Shown piece by piece: positions 31,160 to 41,445 of a stretch of DNA of 64,000 nucleotides (position 1 is its first letter; each line of letters opens with the position of its first letter). Both the position numbers and the translations under genes were made by a program. This DNA comes from Diplolepis rosae (taxonomy: Eukaryota > Arthropoda > Insecta > Hymenoptera > Diplolepididae), in NCBI GenBank assembly GCA_030998225.1, contig JAPYXD010000704.1:8060001-8124000 (forward strand), written 5' to 3'. A model generated the notes under the pieces. The model was not told the origin of the DNA, ran no database searches, and saw only the letters and a list, made by a program, of their open reading frames with translations.

Positions 31160-32493
31160 CCAGAGGTGTTAGTTGAAGTTTGCCGGTTTTTTCAATAAAG
31201 AAAACCCTTAATTCTCAAGGGAATCTCAAAAAAATTTTATTCAAAGTATTGACCATTGGATTCTACACATTTTGCCCATCTTTCAGGCAAATCATGGATA
31301 CCATTCCAAAAAAACTTTTTCTCTTTCAAGGCAAACCATTCGACGAGCCATTTTTTGACTTCTTCGAAATTGGCGATGCGCTGCTCTGCGAGTGAGTGTC
31401 CCATCCATGAGAAAAGATGTTGGTCGGACGGGGCGAGGTCTGAAAAGTACGGCGGGTGCGAAAATATTTCGATATACTATATAATATTATATAATATTGC
31501 GATAATAATATAATATAAAAGGTAAATGCTTTTAATGTGTTCTTCACTACTTTAGCGGTATGAGACGGTGCGTTGTCATATTGTAGGATAACTTTGCCAT
31601 GTCTTCGGGCCCATTCCGGCCGTTTTTAGATCAACGCATGATTCAAATTGATAATTTGTTGTCGGTAGCGATCCGTATTCACCGTCTCACCAGGTTTTAA
31701 TAACTCGAAGTACACCACACCACACTGGTCCCACCAAACACAGATCATTGTCTTACGGCCAAAGCGATTTGGCCTTGGAGTCGATGGGCCGACCTCACCA
31801 GGTGAAAGCCATGATTTTTTCCGCTTCAGGTTCTCGAAATAAATCCATTTTTCTTCCCCCGTGACAAATCGATGCAGAAAAGATTTCCTTTCGAACCGTT
31901 GAAGCAGCATTTCACAAATGGTTTTTCGATTTTCCATTTGTCTATCGTTCAGTTGGTGTGGTGCCCATTTTCCATACTTTTGGATTTTTCCTATGGTTTT
32001 TAAATGTTGGCAAATTGCTCCTCGGGTCACATTTAGTGTTTGTGTCAATTGTTGTTGCGATTGGGTTGGGTCTTCATCCAATAACGCCTGCAATTCCTCG
32101 TCTTCGAACTTTTTCGCTGCACCAGGATATCCATTGTCTGTTAAATCGAAATCTCCACTTTTAAATTGACGAAACCATGTCTCACATGTTCTAATCACTG
32201 GAGCATGTTCAGCATAAGTTCCTACCAGCAATCGATGATCTTCAACTGCTTTTTTCTTTTGATGAAATAAGAAAAGCAACGAATGCCGCAAATGCGATTT
32301 ACGTGGAACGGAACTCGACATATTCACTGAGGTAAACAACTATGATGCTATTATTTTGGCAGAATGTAATTGTGTATTTTTGAATGTTATTGTCCATAGA
32401 AAAATATGACATAGATGCCAAATCATAGAAATGTATACATATCTCTAGCGATAGTTATGAGTAAAACCGGCAAATTTCAACTAACACCCCTGG
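31160..32493 (-). mobile_element. Mariner with intact TIRs, TA duplication
   Basis: The left end CCAGAGGTGTTAGTTGAAGT and the right end, read in reverse, CCAGGGGTGTTAGTTGAAAT, form ~30-bp TIRs continuing into TTGCCGGTTTT. TA duplications lie at 31158-31159 and 32494-32495. Length 1334 bp, about full size. A further lone copy of this TIR is seen at 56862-56890. Confidence 0.9.
31250..32339 (-). pseudogene. Near-complete mariner transposase: one stop, an AT-rich insertion, D1 changed to E
   Basis: The frame begins at MFTSVN or the internal Met in MSSSVPRKSHLRH and runs 237 codons to a TAA after NLNHALI at 31626. It then continues in frame as KRPEWARRHGKVILQYDNAPSH (second Asp). HTH parts are visible (FEDEELQALLDEDPTQ; RGAICQHLKTIGK). 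The first catalytic position reads VTGEEKW, Glu replacing the usual Asp. After TLKAF an AT-rich insertion of about 45 bp (31471-31518) shifts the frame. Beyond it HPPYFSDLAPSDQHLFSWMG (D3) and the C-terminus ending NGQYFE are readable in another frame. Inactive. Confidence 0.85.
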
Positions 32494-32576
32494 TAATCTC
32501 GCCTGCGAGCATTGTCGCTCGTCGCGCAATAACCCTCTGTATGTGCCTTGGCGCATAATATACTATTATGAAATTC

Positions 32577-33263
32577 CAATCACTGCGTAGCCCCAAGAAT
32601 TATATCTGATATTATGATCTTAGGGATTATTCTATATTCTATGAACATCTCCTCAAATTCTGTTATAAATTCCTCTTTATTTTACTAGTTCTTTCTGCGA
32701 TTTTGAGAAGCCTGTTAGACGTGAAAAATTACTGAAACGCCACTATATCCGACTTTCACAAAACTTCATTGTAATGATGACGACGGTTAATAGATCACAG
32801 AAAATAAATGTATTTGAAGCAACTCTACAATATTCACAGTCTTTGAGGAAGTTGTAATATCACGCTTTCTTAGAAACTGCTTACTGTGTATAAAGCAGAT
32901 TGTTATGCAAGGACCTTGCGATTTCTGATGCGATGTTGAGTCTGTAAAGGTGAATATTGTGAATTATAAACTTTATCTTTTGCTTGTATCCCTATGAAAA
33001 ATGAGTGAAATCGTCACATTTCTGATTGCAATATATAAACCGTTCTTATCATTGGGCCAAGAAACTACAGATGCGTAAAAAAATATCGTGAATATATAAA
33101 ATGTATGAATTTTGAATTTTTGCTACAACTTTTCTAGGTCATATCATTTTTTGAAGTCGAGGTACAAAATTCAAGAAACTATTGACCAAGTTATCGATGT
33201 TGAAAGTCAGCAGTGCTTTTTAATAGTGCTCGCACTAGTCGTACTGACAATTTTTGACGGTTC
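32577..33263. other. AT-rich stretch, nothing recognised
   Basis: No gene, RNA or repeat pair supported. Confidence 0.4.
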
Positions 33264-33750
33264 AATATGATCATTAAAATGTAAAAAAGATATCATTTTT
33301 GTTATTTTATTTAGTTATTCGTCAGACGTGCTAGTTCAACGAAGAACACTACTTCACGACACGTCACAGAGAGACACGGCAGGAAGAAGAGCCCTGGTGC
33401 GTCAAGTGGATATGAGTTCTGCATGCTCCAACAAATATCGGCGCACCTTCACCACATGTTTTTACGGTTACAGTAATCTAGTCTTTCTGCAGAAATCTCA
33501 GCATCACTAAAAATGTTGATAAAAAGTGCGAATCTGGTAGGTTGAGTTTCAGTTTTCTCACTAACAACAATCCCTATAACAGTTTCTAGACTAAGTAAAG
33601 GATCACCCACGCTTTCCTGAAATACAATAAAATTTTTATCTGCATCTCACTCGTAAGAAACACCAAGGCAAATAAAAATATACTTTTCTTGTTATATTGT
33701 ATGATCATTGAAATGTAAAAAAGGTATCATTTTTGTTATTTTAGTTTTCT
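33264..33750. repeat. Direct repeat pair (~45 bp) 437 bp apart
   Basis: ATGATCATTAAAATGTAAAA with ATATCATTTTTGTTATTTTA (33265-33311) is repeated with three or so changes at 33702-33748. Between them, 33341-33430 is a diverged copy of 36041-36130 (CTACTTCACGACACGTCA, GGAAGAAGAGCCCTGG and GTCAAGTGGATATGAG in the same order), linking this segment to the GC-rich repeat region downstream. Confidence 0.6.
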
Positions 33751-34159
33751 CGATTTAATTGCTGTAATTAGATGTACTTACATCATATTGATCTCCACTC
33801 ATAATACACTTAATTTCCATATATATTGATACCAGTCTGATTCTTACTATCTTCAAGAAAATGCTACCCTAAGGCCGAAATATGAAACTGTAATGTACCT
33901 GGACATTCAGATGCTCGTAAAAAATTGTTAAAGTTAGCAGTCGTTGAAGAAGCACGCGGGAGGAGATTTCGATAGTGCATAGAAGAAAAGATTGACTCAC
34001 TTGGTTAGTAGAATATATTATTTGTGTTCTTTGCTTAAGGTAAATTTCCCAGTAATCGGAATCTTAGTTCTAGTAATCGGCACACAAATAATCATACATT
34101 TTTTCGAATTATCTTTGATTCTGTGACGCCAATGCCATCTAACATCACCGTTACATAGG

Positions 34160-36400
34160 CGCCACTGACAGCGGGCACGGTATACGTACCCCCACGCGCC
34201 AGTCTCCCCCAGACTGCCACTCGACTCGACTATAAGTGAAACGTCTCGACGAGAGAACGGCAGTTGGTCCGATGCGTTCGACTCGAGTAACATCGAGGAG
34301 CTGTCACCGGCTAAGACTCAGCAGGTTACTCTGTGGACGGGCGTTCCCGTGGCAGAGCTACCTAGACCGCGATATACTTACCCGACGATGACATACTTGC
34401 CTGACGACGACATACCTACCCGAGGATGACGCACCTTCCTGTAGACGACATACTTACCTGGACGACGAACTTACCTGTAGACGACCTACCCGACGTACCA
34501 CCCTCGACGAGGAGACGCTAGCCGACCGGTGTACCGATAGATGGGCGTTCCCATGATGGGTCCATGGGCGTCGGGTGCTGTGACAGCAGGCGTTCCTGAT
34601 CACTCAACCCTCGGTGACGCATCGACTCCTAGAGACCCAAGAGACCCGAGCCGACCGGTGAGCCGATGGATGGACGTTCCCATGATCGGTCCACGGGTAG
34701 AGATCTAAAGAGTTTATGTGACCGAGAATATGTCTGGGAGCACGAGAATATGACTGAGAATTTCTCTGATGAATGTGCTCTTCGAGAATTTATGAGAATT
34801 TAAAAATATTTTTCCGTAACGGTTCAAGCTGTCTATTGTTTTTGATAAATGCTTTGTTTTGGAAGTTCGTGTAACGTGCGCAATACAAATGAAAAAAAAA
34901 AGAATATATTTTGGAATTTAAAGAAAAAAATTATTGATAAACAAAATAAAGCTTCTTTCAAGTGCAAATACTGTGATCAGATGTACAGAAAGCATGACAC
35001 TCGACAAATAGAGCACTTAAAAAAGTGCATAAACTATCCCGAAACTGTCAAACAATTATTTAAATCAAAGGGTAATTTGTGCGAAAAAAACTTAAATTTC
35101 TTGTTCTTTATGTTTGAATTTAATATAATGGCTATAAAAAATTTTTTTTTGATATTGAATTCCGATAAGACGACATTTTTCGTAGTTTATTTGATGAAAC
35201 CTTCACTATTGCAATTCATAGTGTTTGGAAATAAATTTCCAATATTATAAGGTTTAATGGTAAAGAAAATATTGGTGAAGGTATGGTAAAATTCCCTTAA
35301 ATTCTCTGTAAATTCTCAAGTTGTCTTAAAATGACGGTCACAGTCGCGAGAACGTGACCGGATTTTAAATGTCCGATAAATTTAGAACTGTATCCACGGG
35401 CTACGGGTGCGGTGACTTCAGGCGTTCCTGATCACCCCACCCTCGGCGGCGGATGACACGAGGACGCGACGTCCCGGGGAGAACACAAGCCGACCTGTGT
35501 GCCGATGGATGGGCGTTCCCCTGATCGGCCCACGGGCTTCGGGTGCTGTGGCTTCAGGCGTTCCTGACCACGTCACCCCCGGCAGTGCGCTTACTCGGCC
35601 AGCCGACCCGACTAAACAGACCCCCCTCCCCCTCACCGTACCGACTTGACCGACCGTGGGAAAGGGAAGGTTTCCGGGCCTCGGCGATGGCCGAGGTGCA
35701 GCGCCGCCGGTCCAACTCGCTCCGGGGCCACGCTGCCAACTTGTGACGCGCCGGAATTGTCAGACCGCCATCTTGTGTAACAGACGACGACCGCCGACCA
35801 CGACACCGGTACCACCGGCACGGGTAGTTGTACCCTAGATATTTACATGTTTTGAGTAGGGCAATAAATTATCCTATTGTTTTTGTTAATAAAATGACCG
35901 CCTTATTATTACGACTTCTCCTGTCCTCACGTTTGACCTTGGCAGACTGCAGCATCCGGCGGAGGACGACCAGCCCGACCAGAGGAGAAGATACGCACCG
36001 TTGCAAGTCTATACAAGTGTTCGTGAGACAACCCAGTACAACGGAGAAAACTACTTCACGACACGTCATGCAGAGACACCGCAGGAAGAGGAGTCCTGGA
36101 GCGTCAATCGGATGTGAGCTCCGCCTGCTTAAGAACGCCAAGCGAAAGATGTTGTCGTCGCACTGTTGACAGGTTGTCGATGAACTGACCTCCGTGATGG
36201 AGTTAGTCTAGTGAATTAATGTAATTTTGTTTTGATTATTTTAGAATAAATATTGTGTATCTAGGAGGTAAGATAGGTCTTTTGGGGAGAGGACCGATGT
36301 ATTCAGGCCGAGTCGTAGCCGAGCGCGTGCCCCAGGCGCGTGCGAGAACACGAGGACTCAATACGTCGGTCAAGTCCCAAAATGGCCGATCTCTGTGGCA
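34160..36400. repeat. GC-rich repeat region, probably LTR-retroelement derived
   Basis: Contains a minisatellite of CATACTTACC(T/C)G..GACGA units (34368-34500) and three copies of a CCGATGGATGGGCGTTCCC - GGTCCACGGGC - TTCAGGCGTTCCTGATCAC unit (34523-34622, 34651-34705, 35391-35590). The unit array is interrupted by an AT-rich 34.71-35.39 kb segment. Polyadenylation-like AATAAA words lie near 35858 and 36243. TGTGGCACCAACG near 36390 might be a decayed primer binding site. Frames at 35.4-36.2 kb overlap on both strands and look like composition artefacts. Confidence 0.45.
34849..35250 (+). pseudogene. BED-type zinc finger ORF, hAT-transposase-like fragment
   Basis: A 133-codon frame. Residues about 36-60 read SFKCKYCDQMYRKHDTRQIE then HLKKC, giving C-x2-C...H-x4-C, the BED finger found at the N-terminus of hAT transposases and of host proteins derived from them. 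The C-terminal half (from NLCEKNLNFLFFMF) is hydrophobic and unlike a transposase, and may be intronic read-through: an AAGG/GTAATT donor-like site lies after KQLFKSKG. No DDE core or hATC domain is visible. It sits in the AT-rich segment that interrupts the GC-rich repeat. Confidence 0.5.
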
Positions 36401-36544
36401 CCAACGATATTTTTTGCAAAATACGTCCTAAAGAAGTATTTCGAGTGTCTGTAGAATGCTATTGAGAGTGTCCAATTACGACTCGATGGAATAGGAACAT
36501 GTTATAACAACAATATTGATAAATGTAATACGAAATGCGGTGGA

Positions 36545-36600
36545 TGTAAGGAACAAAAGTAGGACATAAGGAACGAAAGTGGGTCTTGTGACGTTGTAGA
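36545..36600. repeat. Short dispersed repeat shared with 45.25 kb
   Basis: AAGGAACAAAAGTAGGA, then a short spacer and AGGAACGAAAGTGG, recurs as AAGGAACAAAAGTAGGATCT and AAGGACGAAAATAGA at about 45255-45290. Non-coding. Confidence 0.5.
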
Positions 36601-37188
36601 ATTTCTACGACTCACAACGCCACCTGTATCGCTTATTATCTAAAGAAATTGTGTCGAGTCACTTCTAGTTTAGCGAATGAAAGAAGACTGTTGATCTTAG
36701 GGTTTAAATTTCGCACTTTTTTTTTTTTTTTTTTTTTTTTTTTGGTGAGGAGGAAAAATGGCAAAATCTTTTATAGACGTTGTACAGGACTCTCCTAGGA
36801 CGGGTCTAGGCATACCTGTTAAAACCAAAAAACCCCCTCTCTCGAACCAATATACCACCCGCGGAACCGCCTTTCGGCTTTAAACTTCACGGGTGGTTGG
36901 TTCCATTAAAGTCGCGTACGACTCTTCCGTCATCCGTTCGCTCGGAACTTCCACCCGCGGCCACACGCCCACTAGGATAACCGACTAGCCGCACCACCAA
37001 GGGGAGAAACAAACAGATTCCTTCCCCGAACGACGCGGACAGCCAAGTCTACCCAAGACGCAGGACCGCGGGTGCCGGCCCCGATGCGATTTCTACTGGC
37101 CCTCCCCGTTGTTTCGCTCTCGACGCCCATCAAGTTCTCTCGTCTTCATCACAAGTGTGACGAATGACTCGATGAGCGTCCAGAACCG

Positions 37189-40100
37189 TTAAGACTGGAG
37201 CATCAGGGGGAACATAGTGTCAGGAGTAAGTTCGGAACCCACCGCCTGACCGAGGACCCCCCTAGCCACACCCCATTTTGCGCAGACGAAGAGCGCGTGC
37301 TCTGCGTTATCCACCGGGGAATCGCAGTAGCAACACGTCTCCTCGTCTCTCTTCTTAAAGCGCCTCAGGTACGCGTTAAAACAGCATGGCCCGAGAGCGC
37401 TTGTGCCAAGTAAAAGCCGACTTCCCCGTGCTTTCTGTTCAGCCAGGTGGCGAGCTCCGGGATCAGGCGGTAGGTCCATCTCCCTGTCTGCTCACCATGC
37501 CATCTCATCTGCCATTTCTCGACGAGTCTGCGCCTTCCATCCTTGCGGATTGCCTCCTTCGCGCGAACGATATCCTGCGGGTCGGTACAGGTAAGCTCCT
37601 TGCGGAGCTGAAAGGTTTCCTGCCTTTCCTCCGCCAATAAATCTATTGGCGGGACGCTCGCCAGGACCAGCACAGCGCTCGTCGAGATAGTTCTATATGC
37701 CGAAACTATTCTCAGCGCGACAAGTCTCTGCGCCGAGAACAGCTTCTTCTGGATAGCATGGTTTTGCAAGGCATTGGCCCAGACCGGAGCTGCATAAAGC
37801 AGCTTCGAATGGACCACGCTCGCCATCAATCTTCTTTTCGCTTCCCTGGGTCCACCAATGTTTGGCATAAGCCGGGCCAAGTTTTCTCCACATTGGATAG
37901 CTTTGGCGGCTGCGTTCTTTAGGTGTTCGCCAAAGCTAAGCCTACGATCCAGCTGCACCCCCAGGTACTTAATGCTTGTTTTCCACTCGACTTCATGCTC
38001 TCCGAGAACGATCCTCGGGTATTGGAAGGATCTCCTGTCCGTAACGAGCAAAGCCTCGGTTTTCTCAGGGGCCATTTTAAGACCTCTGCCATCCAACCAG
38101 CGCTTCGCTCGCCACAGACTTTCATTGATCCTCAGCTCTAGGATTCCGACGTCGTCAGCGGCGCACACGACTAGTGCGTCATCCGCGAAGCCGACGATGC
38201 TCGTTCCAGCAGGCAGGTCCATGCGCAGGAAATCGTCGTACATGACGTTCCAAACGAGTGGACCCACCCGCGACCCTTGAGGGGCGCCACATGTCATCTC
38301 CTCCTTGAGAGACCATTTGTCGCCCTCATATATCACCCACCTGTCGCTCAGATAGTCATCTATCATTCGCAACAGGTAGTCTGGAACCTTTTTCCGCACC
38401 ATCGCCTCGATGCAGATGTTCCATCTCGCGGTATTGAACGCATTGCGTATGTCAATGCTAATCAACGCACAGAATCCCTTACGCTTACCAGTTCCTTTTT
38501 TTGCATTTGTGGCGATGTTAACCACAGCTTGGATGGCGTCCACAGTGGACCTGCCTTTCCTGAATCCGAACTGGTTTTCCGAGAGCCCGTTCTCCCCGAC
38601 CAAGAGAGCCTGAAGCCGTTGTAGAATCAACTCCTCCAGAAGCTTCCCCATCGTGTCCAATAAGCATATTGGTCTATACGACGAGGCAACCCCTAGAGGT
38701 TTGTTGCCCTTCCTCAGCAGGACCAACCTCTGCTTCTTCCAATCTGCGAAGAACCTCCCCTCCCGAAGACAGGAGTTAAAGGCTTCTAGGAGGATCTCTG
38801 GGTACGCCCCGATCACCTCTTTGAGGATCTCGTTCGGCACCCCGTCGATACCCGGCGCTGTATTTGCCTTAAGCCTTCCACCCGCTCTCTTTAGTTCTTC
38901 GAGAGTGAAGAGTTCTTCGCGCCGGACCACGCAGGAACTTCGGTCCTGTCTTTGGAACGGCTCCACGTGTGGAAACAAGTGACGCACAATGTCCTGGACT
39001 CGATCGGGATTATCCAGGCCCGGGGTCTTTCTTCTAGCCACCAATCTCTTGGTGACTATTTTGAAGGCGAGACCCCATGGGTTCTTCTCGACCTTACCGA
39101 TCAAGTCTTTCCAGCATTGAAGTCGGCTTTTCTTTATGCCTCGCCTCAAAGCGGTTTTTGCCCCTTTCCATGCCTCGTGCAGCGTAGCATCCCCCTTTGA
39201 ACGGGTGAATTTTCGCCGCGCTGCGAGGCATTCTCGACGTAGGGCTGCCAACTGGTCGTTCCACCAGTACATCGAACCCTTGGCTTGCCTGCGCTCACGG
39301 CGCGGCATCGAGTAGTCGCAAGCCGCGACCACCTTCTGCCTCACCGAGTGCACAGCAGCTTCAAACGACCCAGCAGGGCAGACCCAACCAAGCTCATCGA
39401 TGAGCCTGGTTTCTTCGAGGTGTTCGCGAAGTCTTTCCCTGCTGAGTCGTCTCGTGTTCCAGGAGGGGCTCCTTCCTTCGCCGCCCCTACCCTTATCTAC
39501 CGTCTGACACCGTTGTTCTAGTGTGAATTCGATGCACCGGTGGTCACTCAAGGTTATTAAATCGAGGACCGACCAGTCGCTTATCCTTGAAGCGAGGTGA
39601 GGTGCGGCAATTGTCAGATCAATTATTGACCCCCCCGCTCCTCGTCTGAACGTAAATTCCCCGCCCTGATTCAAGACGATCAGTTCGTTCCTAGCGACCA
39701 TCTCGCCAACCAAGATTCCCCTCCTATCTAGGCGGGCTTCACCCCACTCGGGCGACTTACTGTTGAAGTCACCCCCTATGAGGGATCGCCCAATGGCCTC
39801 ACGGAGGCTTTCCTCAAGGAGGAGGATCTGGGTCTCAAAGACATCGAAGGGATCGCCGGGGGAGAAGTAGCAGCTGTACACACGCACATCCGCCACCTCC
39901 ACCCAGACGAACCCTGCGTCGGTCTCCAGGAAGTCCCCGACGCCCAAATCAGGGTTACAAACAAGGATGCCGGCCCTCCTTGATGCATCCTGATACCAAG
40001 CAGAGTTATCGGACCACTTGTACTGCTCACTAATGAGCAGCACATCAGCCCCCCTCTCCCTGGCAGTCTGCATCAGGAGGTCCTGGGCATCCCTCCCCCT

Positions 40101-40232
40101 TCCGAGGTTGAGCTGCAGGAACTTCAATTCCTGCCTCTCAACCTCCGAAGCTCTTCCCGGAAGACCGGGCAGGAGCCGCTCCCCGAAACATGGGTGACAT
40201 CTTTGTCGCCCCTGTCTGCGCATGACAGGCAC
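37189..40232 (-). pseudogene. R1-clade ORF2: APE endonuclease - RT - CCHC, one frameshift
   Basis: The main frame (37365-40232) is 955 codons. APE-type endonuclease from about residue 36: SEQYKW (68-73, catalytic Glu), GGDFNSKSPEWG (153-164), LSDHRCIEF (228-236, catalytic His). RT: TAPGIDGVPNEILK (458-471), YRPICLLDTMGK, NQFGFRKGRST, SIDIRNAFN (592-600), GAPQGSRVGP, GFADD (681-685). It ends in QALSGHAVLTRT. The remaining C-terminus, CFNAYLRRFKKRDEETCCYC with an x7-H-x4-C completion, is read from 37479-37189 in another frame. A one-base loss near 37388 explains the break. The ORF overlaps ORF1 by about 100 nt, so the true start lies near LKFLQLNLGRG. Otherwise free of stops. Confidence 0.9.
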
Positions 40233-41445
40233 CTTGGTGGCGCCTTACAGGTCCTGGCCAAGTGTCCCGTGGCACCGCATCTCCAACAGGCGTTTTTCCT
40301 GTCGGGGTTGCTGCAGCCCCGGGACCCGTGGCCGTACCCAGGGCACCTGAAGCAGCGGGCGACTTCCAGGTGTTCGCGAAAGCGGCACTCTACCCACCCG
40401 ATCCTCAACTTGCCTAGCTGAAGCAGACGCGCGAAGTCTGCCTCAGCCAGCCGGATGACTGCAGTCTTCACCCCACCAAAGCGGGTGAAGAGCCTGCAGG
40501 ACCCCTCAAAAGCTGGACAGCCCAATGCCAAGCATAGGGCAGACCCAACCTCCTCTTTTTCAACGGTCTCGTCGAGGTCCCTAATTTCGAGGGATCTCGT
40601 CGAGACCAGGGCCGAAATCTCTGCCCTCTCCCCGACCGCCAGGTCGAGCTCCTTCCGGAAGGCCGAAACGTCTCCCCCCTTTTTGAGGACCAGAAGGACT
40701 TCTTCCTTCCTGGTCCTCCGGATAGACAGGACCTCAAGTCCTGCCTTCCGGGGGTCGACTTTCGCCTTCATCTCCTTCAAGATGTCGGCGTAGGACTGGC
40801 CGTCCTTCGCCGAAACCTTGATGGCGTCGCCCGACCTGGCGGGCGAGGAGCGCTTCGAAGTTCTCTTGGCGTTTGTACCCTGTGCTTCTTGCACAGGGTC
40901 CTTCGCCCTTCTCTCCGTATCCACTTTTTTCTTTTCCTTTTTTTTTTTCTTTTTGGTGACCACTTGCCAGTCCCCATCTTTAATCGGGGCCTGGCTCTTG
41001 GCCACCTGTGCATACGACGGTGACGGGCCGCCCTTCCCCCTTTTAGGAGTTCTTTCCTGAGGGGGGGAGGGGGCTGCCCTCTTCTCACCTTTATTTTGAA
41101 GTTTTGGGGTGTCTCCCAGAGACGCAGAGCGCGGTCTCCGGAAGATACCCATTTTTTCGAGACGGGGTGGGTCTCCAGCCTCTTCTGGAGTTCCACCCCG
41201 CTTTCAAGTAGGCACCTGTGGGGGTTGAGCATACCGCCCAACACCTCAGCTGCCTCGTTTACTGAGTCTTTTACAAAGCCAGGGTTGTTCCTGAGCATAC
41301 CTTTTTGTATTACGCTCAGGGCCCTGGCTAGCTTTTCCATTTTCTCATTTTGCTCCTTCAGGAGCTGAAGGACGTCCTTCCATCCCTCAGCTCCTGATGA
41401 AGCACCCAAGTCGACATTCCCCACAGTATTTTTGTTCAAATCCAT
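40124..41445 (-). pseudogene. R1-clade ORF1 (gag-like) with three zinc knuckles, one frameshift
   Basis: The start at 41445 (MDLNKNTVGNVDLGASSGAE) is followed by a short coiled-coil-like stretch (LLKEQNEKMEKLARALSVIQ). At a homopolymer near 41152 (six A, reading VSKK) the frame must shift back by one to enter MGIFRRPRSASLGDTPK. A Lys-rich linker follows, with a KKKKKKEKKK run, then the domain with SYADILKEMKAKV, and finally CCHC knuckles CFRCPGYGHGSRGC and CWRCGATGHLARTC and a third, longer CLSC...C. It ends at 40124. The product would be the RNA-binding partner of ORF2. The lesion could be a one-base slip in A7; programmed frameshifting is not excluded but unproven. Confidence 0.85.

Larger units (their letters stand above)
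31028..32576. mobile_element. Palindromic MITE family member interrupted by a mariner
   Basis: The left half (TAGTATATGCGCCAATGCGC, then GGGTAATTACGAGACTCGC) ends at 31159. The right half from 32494 (CTGCGAGCATTGTCGCTCGT, CGCAATAACCCTC, GCGCATAATATACTATT) is its inverted partner. The two halves are separated exactly by a TA-flanked mariner. The same family is seen complete at 2073-2325 and as a left half at 62888-62950. The segment just upstream (ATTCGAGTGTACGCA with GTCACATAAAATAG) is also shared with 62833-62887. Confidence 0.8.

Noticed and set aside
34368..34500. Regularly spaced repeat that could suggest a CRISPR array
   Set aside because: Units are short, degenerate and contiguous, with no unique spacers, in a eukaryotic context.
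35418..36169. Overlapping frames with Arg/Pro-rich peptides
   Set aside because: Present on both strands in GC-rich repeat sequence; no motif.
36716..36743. Poly-T tract as a stand-alone microsatellite
   Set aside because: Position and orientation fit the poly(A) tail of the minus-strand R1-clade element.
37386..40793. Several 60-140 codon frames antisense to ORF1/ORF2
   Set aside because: Shadows of the retrotransposon coding strand.
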